Shown: one piece after another, positions 7,915 through 16,980 of the stretch | How positions within the stretch are numbered: the first letter of the stretch is position 1 | Layout: each line of letters opens with the position of its first letter | Source: RGIG9060 sp036307825 | Lineage (GTDB): Bacteria > Spirochaetota > Spirochaetia > Treponematales > Treponemataceae | Assembly: GCA_036307825.1 (NCBI GenBank) | Contig: JAXJWW010000026.1 | Location: forward strand, 1 to 64,000 | Direction of reading: 5' to 3' | DNA length: 64,000 nucleotides | Notes under the pieces: model-generated | Told to the model about the DNA's origin: nothing | Database searches by the model: none | Seen by the model: the letters and a program-made list of their open reading frames with translations, nothing else | Program-made: the position numbers and the translations under genes

Positions 7915-9444
7915 TTAACTCATTATAATTGTATAACCAAAAACAAATTCAAACAAATCACTTTTTTCGGCAACTGCCATTTTTTCGAGGTTGCTGATAG
8001 TTCCTTCTTTTGTGTGAATTATCATTGTATCTGTTCCAAAGGTGATGTCAAAATTTTCAACTTTTTGAGAATGTCCTCTATCTAAAGAATCTGCAATTCT
8101 CAAAATTGAGGCAAGTTTTAAAACCAAAGTTCTTTCTTGCCGAGAAAATGTGTAAAAATCATCATCAGTTGGTTGTGTCATTGAGCCACGATGATAAAGT
8201 GCAATTTGCGAAATGATTTTCATAGAATCTTTTGCAAGTCCAAAAATATCTGAGTTTGCGATAATGTATTTACTGTGTTTTTCATGGTCAGCTCCACGAA
8301 TAAAAGTTCCTACATCATGCAAAATGGAAGCAATTTCGAGATATGTTCTTGCGGATTGTTCTAACCCAAGTTCTTTTTCCATGGCATCAAAAATTTTTAA
8401 TGCAACTTTACAAACTGATTTTGCGTGAACTTCATCAAATCTATATTTTCTTCCGATGTTTACAGCTGAGGCTACTACTTGTGATGTAAATTCTTGTTGC
8501 AAATTTTCTTCTGATGAAAGTTTACTGATAAGTAAGCCTTCTCGAATTGTTGTATCTGTAACGATTATTTTTTCAGCATTTGTTAAACCTAGAAAAAGTT
8601 TATAACTTAAAAGACCAATTCCAAAAGATTGTGCGTCGTTGTAACTAATTTGATACTTTGCCATACATTCTTCGGTGGAATAAACTTGAACTTCATCTAC
8701 AAATTTTACAAAATCATTTCGTTGAATTTTCCAACTACGATTTCCGATTTTTTTTCCGATACATTTAGCTGCAATTTGTAATTCTGGTCCTATAGAAATA
8801 AACATCTGGATTTTTTGTAAATCAATTTCTGTGTTTAGATTTACACCAGTATTTTTTACATAGTCCCGTAGATAGTGGCGAGTGTCTTGCTGAGTTCCGT
8901 GTAAGTTTTTAATATTTTGCTGAATAATAACAGTTCCTAATCGTAAACTATGAACTGCTGCCATTTTACCACGGTTTAAAACCATCAACTCTGTTGACCC
9001 ACCACTAATTTCCAAAATAAGTGAATTTTGGGTTTTGATTTCTGGACAGTCTTTTCGTAAGGCATTTAAAACTGCGGTGTACATATAAAAATTTTCTTGA
9101 ATACCATCGATAATTTTTACTATAAAACCGGTTTTTACAAAAATTCTGTCTAAAACTGTATCTCTGTTTGTGGCTTCACGTAAAGCACTTGTTGCAATTA
9201 TACTTGTTTGGTCAGAACTTATACCCCAACTAGCAAGTTGTTCTTTAAATCGAGAAAGGATTTTTATACATTGTAAAAGTGTTTGTCGGCTAACAAGACG
9301 GGATGTAAAAACATCCCAGCCTAAAGAAACAGCAAGTTCTGATTTATCTACAACAATCCATTCTCCATGTTGTGATTTTTGACAAACCACCAATCGAATT
9401 CCTGTTGAGCCAATTTCAATAACTGATTCTAATTGTTTGGGCAT
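7915..9444 (-). CDS. Ppx/GppA phosphatase with C-terminal HD domain
   Basis: 509 residues. The N-terminal actin-like Ppx/GppA domain shows GSTGIRLVV near residue 12, SALREATN (86-93) and ISGGSTEL (146-153). The C-terminal HD-type helical domain shows ILHDVGTF (His376-Asp377), LYHRG and LRIADSLDRGH, as in exopolyphosphatase and pppGpp phosphatase. It degrades polyphosphate or converts pppGpp to ppGpp; Ppx is favoured because it sits directly beside ppk. One oddity: the family sequence SGxEEA reads DGIQEN here, so one of the two adjacent acidic residues, which include the catalytic base in characterised members, is Gln. ATG 9444 follows the preceding gene's stop by 3 nt with no ribosome binding site, implying translational coupling. 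Confidence 0.85.
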   Translation of the reverse strand: MPKQLESVIEIGSTGIRLVVCQKSQHGEWIVVDKSELAVSLGWDVFTSRLVSRQTLLQCIKILSRFKEQLASWGISSDQTSIIATSALREATNRDTVLDRIFVKTGFIVKIIDGIQENFYMYTAVLNALRKDCPEIKTQNSLILEISGGSTELMVLNRGKMAAVHSLRLGTVIIQQNIKNLHGTQQDTRHYLRDYVKNTGVNLNTEIDLQKIQMFISIGPELQIAAKCIGKKIGNRSWKIQRNDFVKFVDEVQVYSTEECMAKYQISYNDAQSFGIGLLSYKLFLGLTNAEKIIVTDTTIREGLLISKLSSEENLQQEFTSQVVASAVNIGRKYRFDEVHAKSVCKVALKIFDAMEKELGLEQSARTYLEIASILHDVGTFIRGADHEKHSKYIIANSDIFGLAKDSMKIISQIALYHRGSMTQPTDDDFYTFSRQERTLVLKLASILRIADSLDRGHSQKVENFDITFGTDTMIIHTKEGTISNLEKMAVAEKSDLFEFVFGYTIIMS

Positions 9445-9447
9445 ACT

Positions 9448-10878
9448 CTACAATTTATCAATAAGCATAGAACACTTTCCTGAAGGAATTGGAAGTGTTT
9501 TTTTCTTTTGTCCTAAAATATTGATTGTAAAATAGTATAATTTTTCGCTTTCCATTTGGATTTCCCAACCGCGAGAACTTTTGTTTGAAAGAATTGTAAT
9601 CATATTTCTCTTTAAAGATAAGTTTTCAATTCCCATAATTTCAAGGTTTGGAATAATCCAATCTACAGTTTTTCGTGGCAAACTGATAGAAAGTCCTACA
9701 ACATTTTCAATCATAAGTGCAATTGTAGAAAGTCCAGCTCCTTGAATAAAACGCTTTCTTGGGAAAGTTTCGTCTTTTGTATATGAAGAATGTCCTGATT
9801 TTGATGGAAGATAAGACTCCCATAAATCACCTTTTACATGTGAACCATCTGGGAACATTGAATCAAGCATATAATAAATATGTTTTAGAGTACATTCTCT
9901 TGCTAATTCGTATCGCTGATATTTTTCCAATCCTTTGATTACAATAAAGTTGTAGATTGGGAAAACACTTCCTCTATAAGCTTCTCCAGTTTCACTAAAA
10001 TCTGGATCATCAGCTGATAAAGAAGGGAAAGGATGATCTAAACCAAATGTATCTGGATTACTAAGATGAGAAATCAAAGCAGATGCTTTATCTTCGTTTG
10101 GAATTTCTGCCAAAAGTGGCCAGAAACCAGCGATAGTTTTTCGTTGAATTTTTTCTCCGTTTTCGTCTAAGTCGTAATAAAAGCCTGTATCTTCATCCCA
10201 CATTAAAGAGTTGATTCTTGTTTTAAGTGAAAAGTACATTCGTTTATATTGAAAACTTAAATCTTTGTCGTTAAGAATATCTCCTAATGCTGACATATAC
10301 AAAGCGTGTGTTGCTAAAGCTGTGTTAAAATCAATAGGATAAACTGTACCTTCTCGTGGTGAATTAAACATTCCTGAAGCTTGAAATGGAGCTTTGTATA
10401 AACCATTGTCGCTTTTGAAGTTTTCTTCCATCCAAGTTGTGTACTTTTGAAGAACTGGCATAATTTCTTTTATGCGTTTTTTATTTGCTGATTTATGGAA
10501 AAGGTTAAATTCTGCCCACGCAAAAAGAGGTAAAGAAATTCCTTCTGGATTTTCTTTTGAAGGAATAGGGGAATTTGTTTTTATATCATATTTCCAGCGA
10601 ATTGCACCATTTTCTTCTTGTCTTTCGTAAAAATAATCTAAGTTTTGGTTTGCTGTAAAGTTTCTGTTTGAGTAAACTAAAAAGAAAGACGACATAATAG
10701 ATTCAAATTGATCTATAACTAATTCATCATTTTTTGAATATAAAAGGTATCCTTCTGGTGAAGGTTCTTTAGTTTTTGGATCAATGCAAAAATCTAACAA
10801 CCAGGTCCAAGTTTTATCGTAGATGTCTACAAAATCCTGATCGTAAAAGTGAATTTTTGGGAAGTCTCGCTTATTCAC
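9448..10878 (-). CDS. (alpha/alpha)6-barrel glycoside hydrolase, MGH1/GH63/trehalase-like
   Basis: 476 residues. The pattern is that of the GH63/GH37/mannosylglycerate-hydrolase superfamily: repeated helical hairpins with SMWDEDTGFYYD-like (LMWDEDTGFYYDLDENG), FWPLLAEIP, GEAYRGSVFPIYNFIV and WESYLPSKSG motifs. The last two match the active-site loops of these enzymes, with acidic residues around Glu and Asp. No signal peptide, so it is cytoplasmic. The likely substrate is an alpha-glucoside or a storage or compatible-solute sugar; it cannot be fixed from sequence. The GTG start at 10878 is preceded by AAGGAG at ideal spacing. It leads the operon glycosidase, Ppx/GppA, ppk. Confidence 0.75.
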   Translation of the reverse strand: MNKRDFPKIHFYDQDFVDIYDKTWTWLLDFCIDPKTKEPSPEGYLLYSKNDELVIDQFESIMSSFFLVYSNRNFTANQNLDYFYERQEENGAIRWKYDIKTNSPIPSKENPEGISLPLFAWAEFNLFHKSANKKRIKEIMPVLQKYTTWMEENFKSDNGLYKAPFQASGMFNSPREGTVYPIDFNTALATHALYMSALGDILNDKDLSFQYKRMYFSLKTRINSLMWDEDTGFYYDLDENGEKIQRKTIAGFWPLLAEIPNEDKASALISHLSNPDTFGLDHPFPSLSADDPDFSETGEAYRGSVFPIYNFIVIKGLEKYQRYELARECTLKHIYYMLDSMFPDGSHVKGDLWESYLPSKSGHSSYTKDETFPRKRFIQGAGLSTIALMIENVVGLSISLPRKTVDWIIPNLEIMGIENLSLKRNMITILSNKSSRGWEIQMESEKLYYFTINILGQKKKTLPIPSGKCSMLIDKL

Positions 10879-10919
10879 ACTTTCTCCTTAATATACTTAA
10901 AAGCCTAGAGTCAAAATAC

Positions 10920-10928
10920 AGTATATCA
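10920..10928 (-). promoter_or_regulatory. Extended -10 promoter for the glycosidase-ppx-ppk operon
   Basis: On the minus strand TG-A-TATACT. A start near 10913 would give a leader of about 35 nt holding the AAGGAG site before the GTG at 10878. No strong -35 is seen. Confidence 0.45.
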
Positions 10929-10984
10929 CATATTTTGTGAAATTGATACAGTTTGAGAAATTTTTTTTTAAATTATGTTTTGTT

Positions 10985-12793
10985 TTACACACCAGGTGTT
11001 TCACCAGAAGTGTTTGTTTCTGGTGAAGTTTCTGTTGGTGTAGAAGTTGTTTCTGTAGTTTCTGTTGGCTCAGGAACAACTTCTTCTTTGTAAATCAATT
11101 TTACAATTTCAGTTTCTGATTTATGTCTGTATTTTAAGAATAAAGTCTTAGTTCTTGCATTATAAATATACCCTGATGAATTGTAAGTTTCAAATCTAGG
11201 GTCTGTTCTAAATTTCATTCCGTAGATTTCTATGCTCTTAAATGGTTCAATGTTATTAAGAATCATATAGTGAGTTGCACCTTGAGGGAACTTTGTTGCC
11301 AAAGTGATAGTTCCTTCTTCATCTTTTGAGTACGAAATTGACTGTGCAACTGTCCATGCCCAACTTGTAGTTCCATTTTCCTTGTTTACAAAATTCATAT
11401 GAGGATAGAAAGTACTGTCTTCTTCCAAAATTGCGTAAATTTCGCCAGTTGTTCGTAAATCCAAAGATTCTGTGTTAGGAATCTGTGAATTTATCAACAT
11501 ATATCCACCGGCTTGAACTGTGGTATTTTTTGTTATAGAACCGTAATTTACAAGAGTTTTTCCAATTCTGATTGATTGTAAATTATCAAGTTTTTCATTG
11601 TTAGAAGTGATAAATAGCATATCATTTTCTGTGTAACAGGCTGTTTCAACAATTTCCAAACTTTTATCCAAAACTGGCAAAAGAATATCTGCCATTTCAG
11701 AATTTTGAGATTTTAAAACTGAATAAGTGTTAAGAATTCCACTTGCCTGTTTTGTTGTTGGCTCAAAAACTTCTTGTTTTGAAGGAAGTTGTAAAAGTTG
11801 GCTTGCTACAGAAGATTTTCTTGTTAATAGGAACTCTCCTAGGTTATCAGTTTCAAAAATTGATAAATCATTTTTTTCTAAAGCAAAATTCATTTTGTAA
11901 TCAAGATTTTCAAGTTGCATTACAAGTGAATTGTTCATATTTACAAGATTATTCAAATATGGTGCGGAAATATAAGTTCTTCGAGTTCCTTCTCTAAAAG
12001 ATTGAGGAACTTGAGCAATTGCGTCTAAATATTTTCCCCTTGGAGTTAATTCTGCTAAATAAGCATTCACTACTTGTTCTGTTAATACATCAGAAGATGA
12101 AGTAAAATTGTTTACACTTGCATTTTTGATATTTTTCTTTGTTTGCATATAAGAATCAACTTGTGCAAGAGGATTTTCCAAAATTGTATCAAAAGTAAAT
12201 CTTGTTATAGGAATATAATCTGCGTATGATAAAGTTTTATTTGAAGCTAATAAAATAATTTCAGATTCTCTAATTTCAGGTGCTTTTAATGCAGTTTGTG
12301 TATTGCTTGATTTTAAAAGCATTCTTTTTGAATTTGATTCTGTAACTGTGTAAGATTTTGCAAGTTTATAAGGTATAGAAATCTCTTTTGCTGTTGAAGG
12401 TAAATTTACAGAAATATTTAATGAATCATGTTTTTCGCCAGAAATCTTGCAATGAAGACTAACATTTTCAGAAAATAAAAGTTCAAAAGAATTTTCATCA
12501 ATTTCTTTCCAATCTGTAAAAACTAGAGAAGTTTGATTTCCGTTTTTATATGTTAAAATAGATTTAGATTCTTCGTCTGTAAATAAAGTCATACCTTTGT
12601 ATGCAATATAAAAAGTATCTAAAAATGGATTTTCTTTGCTTTCATCTTTGTTTTGAGTCAAAGTTAATCGTAATTGTGCAAAATTTTTAGAAAAAATTGA
12701 TTGACTTCTAAACTGAAGCGCAAAAATACCGAGAATGATAAAAGAGTAAAGGACAAAAAGTCCAAAAAATTTTCTAATAGGATGTCGTGTCAT
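10985..12793 (-). CDS. Membrane-anchored protein with a Thr/Pro/Glu tail, unknown function
   Basis: 602 residues. I do not recognise the family. One N-terminal membrane segment at about residues 10-27 (FGLFVLYSFIILGIFALQF) is followed by a large, mostly beta-strand-like extracytoplasmic part with mixed helical stretches. It ends in about 30 residues almost wholly Thr, Pro, Glu and Ser (PTETTETTSTPTETSPET), an extended spacer of the kind seen in surface-exposed proteins. No catalytic motif is obvious. ATG 12793 lies 9 nt after a TATAAA box and has no ribosome binding site. The gene is divergent from the TPR lipoprotein and shares overlapping promoter sequence with it, which suggests linked expression. 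Confidence 0.6.
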   Translation of the reverse strand: MTRHPIRKFFGLFVLYSFIILGIFALQFRSQSIFSKNFAQLRLTLTQNKDESKENPFLDTFYIAYKGMTLFTDEESKSILTYKNGNQTSLVFTDWKEIDENSFELLFSENVSLHCKISGEKHDSLNISVNLPSTAKEISIPYKLAKSYTVTESNSKRMLLKSSNTQTALKAPEIRESEIILLASNKTLSYADYIPITRFTFDTILENPLAQVDSYMQTKKNIKNASVNNFTSSSDVLTEQVVNAYLAELTPRGKYLDAIAQVPQSFREGTRRTYISAPYLNNLVNMNNSLVMQLENLDYKMNFALEKNDLSIFETDNLGEFLLTRKSSVASQLLQLPSKQEVFEPTTKQASGILNTYSVLKSQNSEMADILLPVLDKSLEIVETACYTENDMLFITSNNEKLDNLQSIRIGKTLVNYGSITKNTTVQAGGYMLINSQIPNTESLDLRTTGEIYAILEEDSTFYPHMNFVNKENGTTSWAWTVAQSISYSKDEEGTITLATKFPQGATHYMILNNIEPFKSIEIYGMKFRTDPRFETYNSSGYIYNARTKTLFLKYRHKSETEIVKLIYKEEVVPEPTETTETTSTPTETSPETNTSGETPGV

Positions 12794-12795
12794 TT

Positions 12796-12810
12796 GTTAT
12801 AGTTTATAAA
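12796..12810. promoter_or_regulatory. Overlapping divergent -10 elements
   Basis: On the minus strand TATAAA (12803-12808) lies 9 nt before ATG 12793. On the plus strand TATAGT (12798-12803) or TATAAA (12805-12810) serves the TPR lipoprotein. The two promoters share bases, so polymerase binding on one strand should exclude the other. Confidence 0.45.
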
Positions 12811-12846
12811 ATGATGACGACAAAATCAACTGTTTTAGAGGTATAT

Positions 12847-14226
12847 ATGTATAAAAGAATTTTAAGTTTATTTTTGTTGATGTTTTCAATCTTCTTTTTG
12901 GTAATATCGTGTAAATCAACAGATGTTGTTCCAAAGACTAAACAAGAATTTACTGTAGATTTTGCTCAGAAATTACAAGAGGTTTTGCGTAATGGAACGA
13001 TAGAAGAAGCTTTAGCACTTTTTGAAACTATGCCAGAAAAATATCAGAATGATTATTCAATGAATTTACTTCATGCATCTTTGCTTGTTTCATCTGGAAA
13101 TATTGAAAAAGCAACAATTCTTGCTGATAAACTTGAAGTTATCGAACCGGGGAATATTGATACTTTGGTTTTAAAATCTATGATTGCAAAGGCAAGTGGC
13201 GATAAAAAAGCTAAATCTGAAATTCTAAAACAAATTATAGAAAAAGATCCAACAAATGTTGATGCAAATGTTGAACTTGCTAACGACCAAATGGTAAGGA
13301 GAAATTTTAAATTAGCAAATTCTTATTACGGAAAAAGCTTGGAAAAAGAACCAAATAATGAACAGGCTTTGCTTGGTTACGGTCAGTCAGCTTATTACAA
13401 TGATGATTTGAAAAAAGCACGAACTTCTTTTGAAAAATTGATAGAAGTAAATCCTGAAAATTCTTTTGGTTGGGCCTATCTTGGAAAACTTGAAGGTGAC
13501 GACGAAAATTACGCAGTTGCAACTCGTCATATCGAAAAAGCGTTGAAACTTGATCCGTATTATTACGATTATTGGGTAGATTATGGACGATATCTTTATT
13601 ATCAAGGAAAATTTACAGATGCTGAAAAAGCTTGGTCAAAGGCAATTTCTATCGAACCAGATAACTTTTACGCATATATTTATCGTTCTGCTTTGTATGA
13701 TGAACAAAAACGTTTTGCAGATGCTTTAAATGATTATAAAAAAATTATTGAAGTAAAGCCTGAATACTATTATGCTTACGAGTCTATTGGAATTTTAGCT
13801 TGGCACGAAAAAAAATATGATGAAGCTCGAAAAGCCTTTTTGAGTGCTTACAAATACAACAAAGATAATATTTCTTATCCAATGATGGTAAGTGCAACTT
13901 ACTTAAAAGAAGGAAATAATACAGAAAATAAAAAATTCCTTACAAATGTTCTAAAAAATCGTGATATAAAAACAGCTACATATTCTGTAATTCGATTGTA
14001 TTATGATGGATTGAATCCGGCTGCCGTTGGAACTCGTATAAAAAATGAATCAAATGTAAATTTACGAGGAAAATTAATGTTTTATTTAGCTATGTATCAT
14101 GACATTTTAGGTGATGACCTTAATGCAAAAAAATATTATAATGAAATTGTAAAGTTACAAGCTCCTATGTTTTTTGAATATCGCTTAGCAGAGTGGGCTT
14201 TAGATGATTTACAAAATCAATTTTAA
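12847..14226 (+). CDS. TPR-repeat lipoprotein
   Basis: 459 residues. A lipoprotein signal peptide (Met-Tyr-Lys-Arg, hydrophobic stretch, lipobox VISC) ends at a Cys near residue 21. The rest is a series of about eight or nine TPR-type helix pairs, with typical units such as DANVELANDQMVRRNFKLAN, EQALLGYGQSAYYNDDLKKA, GWAYLGKLEGDDENYAVATR and ISIEPDNFYAYIYRSALYDE. It is thus a periplasmic or outer-membrane scaffold for protein interactions. The ATG at 12847 has GAGG about 7 nt upstream and restores a canonical signal peptide; earlier in-frame starts would add a charged N terminus. It is followed after 16 nt by the TraB-family gene, probably in the same transcript. Confidence 0.8.
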   Translation: MYKRILSLFLLMFSIFFLVISCKSTDVVPKTKQEFTVDFAQKLQEVLRNGTIEEALALFETMPEKYQNDYSMNLLHASLLVSSGNIEKATILADKLEVIEPGNIDTLVLKSMIAKASGDKKAKSEILKQIIEKDPTNVDANVELANDQMVRRNFKLANSYYGKSLEKEPNNEQALLGYGQSAYYNDDLKKARTSFEKLIEVNPENSFGWAYLGKLEGDDENYAVATRHIEKALKLDPYYYDYWVDYGRYLYYQGKFTDAEKAWSKAISIEPDNFYAYIYRSALYDEQKRFADALNDYKKIIEVKPEYYYAYESIGILAWHEKKYDEARKAFLSAYKYNKDNISYPMMVSATYLKEGNNTENKKFLTNVLKNRDIKTATYSVIRLYYDGLNPAAVGTRIKNESNVNLRGKLMFYLAMYHDILGDDLNAKKYYNEIVKLQAPMFFEYRLAEWALDDLQNQF

Positions 14227-14242
14227 TAATAGTTGGTAAAAT

Positions 14243-15418
14243 ATGTCACAAACAGAAAAACGCTTACAATTAAACGGCAGAGAATTTATCCTTTTAGGGA
14301 CAGCTCATGTTTCTCAAGAAAGTATAGAGCAAGTTAAGGAATCTATCAAAAGTGAAAATCCAGATGTTGTTGCTATTGAGTTAGATGAAGGTCGTCTTGC
14401 AACAATGAAAAATCCTGACTCTTGGAAAGAACTTGATATTGTAAAAGTTCTAAAAGAAGGAAAAGGTTTTATCATGATGGCAAATCTAGTTCTTTCATCT
14501 TTTCAAAGACGAATGGGCTCAGATGTTGGTGTAAAACCAGGTGAAGAAATGCAAGCTGCTTTGAATGTGTGCGAAGAATTATCAATAAAAACAGAAATGG
14601 TCGACCGTCCAATTCAAACCACTTTGAAACGAGCTTGGGCAAAAAGTTCATTTTGGGGAAAGTGCAAACTTTTAGGTGCCTTGATTTCTGCCGCCTTTGA
14701 TAAAGAAGAAATTTCTTCAGAACAAATTGAAAATCTTAAAAACGCAAGCGAAATGGACGGAATGATGGAAGAACTTTCATCTTATCTTCCAACTGTAAAA
14801 ACTGTTTTAATTGATGAACGAGATCAATATCTTGCTAGTCATATTTGGGAATGTAAAGGTGATAAGGTTGTTGCTGTTTTGGGCGCAGGACACTTAAAAG
14901 GTGTTGTTGCTTACCTTGAAAAACTTGCAAAATCCGAAGTTTCTTCTGATACAACTGAAATTGCAAAAATTCCACCTGCAAGTTTCTTGTCAAAATGTTT
15001 AGGTTGGCTTTTCCCTGTGGCTATCGTTGCTTTGATTGTTTTGGGAGCAATTAAAGGTGGTGCAGGTGCTTCATTAGATATGCTTTTGAATTGGGTTTTA
15101 TGGAATGGTTCTTTGGCAGCCATTGGTTCTATTTTAGCTTTAGGAAATCCATTGACAATTTTGGTAGCATTTATTGGCGCTCCAATTGCAACCTTGAATC
15201 CAGTTTTAGGTGTTGGGCTTTTTACAGGAATTACACAAGCGTGGGTTAGAAAACCAAAAATTCAAGATATGGAAACTTTATATTCAGATGTAAGTTCTGT
15301 AAAAGGATTTTATAAAAACAGAATTCTAAAAGTCTTGCTAGTATTTATGCTATCTTCAATCGGTGGAGTAATTGGTAATTTTATTGCTGTTCCATCACTT
15401 ATAACAAGTTTATTCTAA
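14243..15418 (+). CDS. TraB/PrgY-family membrane protein
   Basis: 391 residues. The N-terminal half carries the TraB/PrgY pattern: LLGTAHVSQESIEQV near residue 17, with the conserved GTAHVS, then DVVAIELDEGRL, DRPIQTTLKRAW and a second motif VVAVLGAGHLKGV near residue 215. The C-terminal 140 residues form about four membrane segments (FPVAIVALIVLGAI, NWVLWNGSLAAIGSILALG, LTILVAFIGAPIATL, VLLVFMLSSIGGVIGNFIA). In enterococci relatives limit peptide pheromone activity, and the fold is related to metal-dependent Tiki/EreA-like hydrolases; the role here is unknown. No clear ribosome binding site is seen before ATG 14243, only 16 nt after the TPR gene. Confidence 0.85.
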   Translation: MSQTEKRLQLNGREFILLGTAHVSQESIEQVKESIKSENPDVVAIELDEGRLATMKNPDSWKELDIVKVLKEGKGFIMMANLVLSSFQRRMGSDVGVKPGEEMQAALNVCEELSIKTEMVDRPIQTTLKRAWAKSSFWGKCKLLGALISAAFDKEEISSEQIENLKNASEMDGMMEELSSYLPTVKTVLIDERDQYLASHIWECKGDKVVAVLGAGHLKGVVAYLEKLAKSEVSSDTTEIAKIPPASFLSKCLGWLFPVAIVALIVLGAIKGGAGASLDMLLNWVLWNGSLAAIGSILALGNPLTILVAFIGAPIATLNPVLGVGLFTGITQAWVRKPKIQDMETLYSDVSSVKGFYKNRILKVLLVFMLSSIGGVIGNFIAVPSLITSLF

Positions 15419-15467
15419 TTTTTTGTTATATCTTGTTATAAACTGAAATAAGTATTAACTTTTTTTG

Positions 15468-15476
15468 TGTTATGGT
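15468..15476 (+). promoter_or_regulatory. Extended -10 promoter of the efflux operon
   Basis: TG-T-TATGGT (hexamer 15471-15476) lies 13 nt before ATG 15490. The leader would be about 7 nt with no ribosome binding site. Confidence 0.4.
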
Positions 15477-15489
15477 ATTATTTATTTAT

Positions 15490-16980
15490 ATGATGATTAA
15501 TACCAAACACAAAGTTAAACTTATTTTTCAAATTGCCTCATTTTTCATTTTAGGCACTTGTTTATTCTCTCAAACTGAAGTTGATTCAAAAACTTTAGAA
15601 ACTGTGAATTTTTCTACATTGCTAGAAAATTACAAAAAAAATAATCGTGATTATCAAAAACTTGAACTTCAATTACAACAAAGTTCAATTTCTTATCAAG
15701 AAAGTTTAATCGAAAACGGACTAAATTTATCACTTTCTTCTGGAAACATAAATGCTGAGTTTGACGACTCAACAACAAAAATGAATTTTTCTCCAGAAGT
15801 AAAACTTTCTTCATCAAGTTTGAATAATTCTTCACTTTCTATGTCACTTCCTTTTTCATTTGATATTTCTGATTATGGAGTTTCTTCAAAAGAAATAAAA
15901 GGCGCTTCTGTAATGCTTTCTACAGATTTAATTTCAAATGTTTCAAAACAAAAAAAATTATCTTTGGAAAAAGCAAATCGGAATGTTATCGAAGCTCAAC
16001 GAAATTTAAAAAACGGCGAAACAAAAATCTATTCAACTTTTTTGAAAGAACTTAGAGAATTGTATTCTTCTTCGCTTTCTGTAATTCAATCTGAAAATTC
16101 TTTAATCGAAAAACAACTTGATTTTGATACAGTAAAAGCAAAAGGATATTCAACTGGTTCTGCAAAATATCGAACTGCATCTTTGGAAGTTGAAAGTGCA
16201 AAACGAACTGTAAAGGAAAAAGAACGACTTTACAAATCTTCTTTGGCAATTTTTGCCGCAAAATGTTCTGTAAAACCAAGTCAAATTAACTTGAACTTTG
16301 AAATTCCAGAAACTTCACTTGTTTCAATTAGAGAATATAAAAAAGATGATTTTACTGAACTTGAAAAAGCAAACTGGAATTATCAAATGAATTCTGCTTC
16401 AAGAAATCTAAATTCAGATTTTAGTCTTTCTGCTCAAGGAGGATACGGATTTTCTGTAAACGAAGATGGTTTTTCTGATTCAGCAAAAGCTGGTCTTTCA
16501 CTTAATTACAAAGGAATTTCAGTTTCTGCAACAACTGCAATTCCAATAAATCAAAATTCAAATCCAAGTGTTTCTTTGGGAATTGGCTGGAATCCTTCTT
16601 CTAGCAAAATAAATAATCTTTCTGCAAAAAGTTCTCAAATCCAAGATGAAATTGAAAGACTTGGTATTAAAGATGCACAAGAAAACTTTTTTGATACAGT
16701 TTTATCAATGGAAGAAAAGCGAAGTAATCTTCAATGGGAAACTGAGCAAAATATTGAACAGCTGGAACTTTATCAAGAATTAGAAAATGATATGACTGTT
16801 TGGTATAAAAAAGGTATCGTTTCTGAAAGTGAATATCGTCAAGCAAAAATAAATTGTGAAAATGCAAAAGTAAAACTTGCTTTAGTAAAAATTGATAGAA
16901 TTCTTTACAATAACGATTTATCATTATTATTTGTAGAAAAAACAGGAGAAAATGCAAATGAAAACACAAAAGAAAACTAA
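15490..16980 (+). CDS. TolC-family outer membrane efflux protein
   Basis: 496 residues. An N-terminal signal peptide (Lys-rich start, IFQIASFFILGTCLFS) is followed by the duplicated long-helix and beta-strand layout of outer membrane efflux proteins. Typical features are LLENYKKNNRDYQKLELQLQ, a first helix hairpin around residues 150-235 and a second half (LEKANWNYQMNSASRNLNSD, then SLSAQGGYGFS) with coiled coil from about 365 on (YRQAKINCENAKVKLALVK). It would trim to form the outer membrane duct of a tripartite pump with the next three gene products. ATG 15490 or 15493 both fit; an earlier ATG at 15472 lies inside the promoter. It overlaps the adaptor gene. Confidence 0.8.
   Translation: MMINTKHKVKLIFQIASFFILGTCLFSQTEVDSKTLETVNFSTLLENYKKNNRDYQKLELQLQQSSISYQESLIENGLNLSLSSGNINAEFDDSTTKMNFSPEVKLSSSSLNNSSLSMSLPFSFDISDYGVSSKEIKGASVMLSTDLISNVSKQKKLSLEKANRNVIEAQRNLKNGETKIYSTFLKELRELYSSSLSVIQSENSLIEKQLDFDTVKAKGYSTGSAKYRTASLEVESAKRTVKEKERLYKSSLAIFAAKCSVKPSQINLNFEIPETSLVSIREYKKDDFTELEKANWNYQMNSASRNLNSDFSLSAQGGYGFSVNEDGFSDSAKAGLSLNYKGISVSATTAIPINQNSNPSVSLGIGWNPSSSKINNLSAKSSQIQDEIERLGIKDAQENFFDTVLSMEEKRSNLQWETEQNIEQLELYQELENDMTVWYKKGIVSESEYRQAKINCENAKVKLALVKIDRILYNNDLSLLFVEKTGENANENTKEN

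Noticed and set aside
11000..11090. Low-complexity Thr/Pro/Glu DNA repeat as a possible microsatellite or CRISPR-like array
   Set aside because: It encodes the C-terminal tail of the 602-residue protein in frame; repeats are short and imperfect with no regular spacer. No CRISPR array, insertion sequence or prophage gene was seen anywhere in the window.
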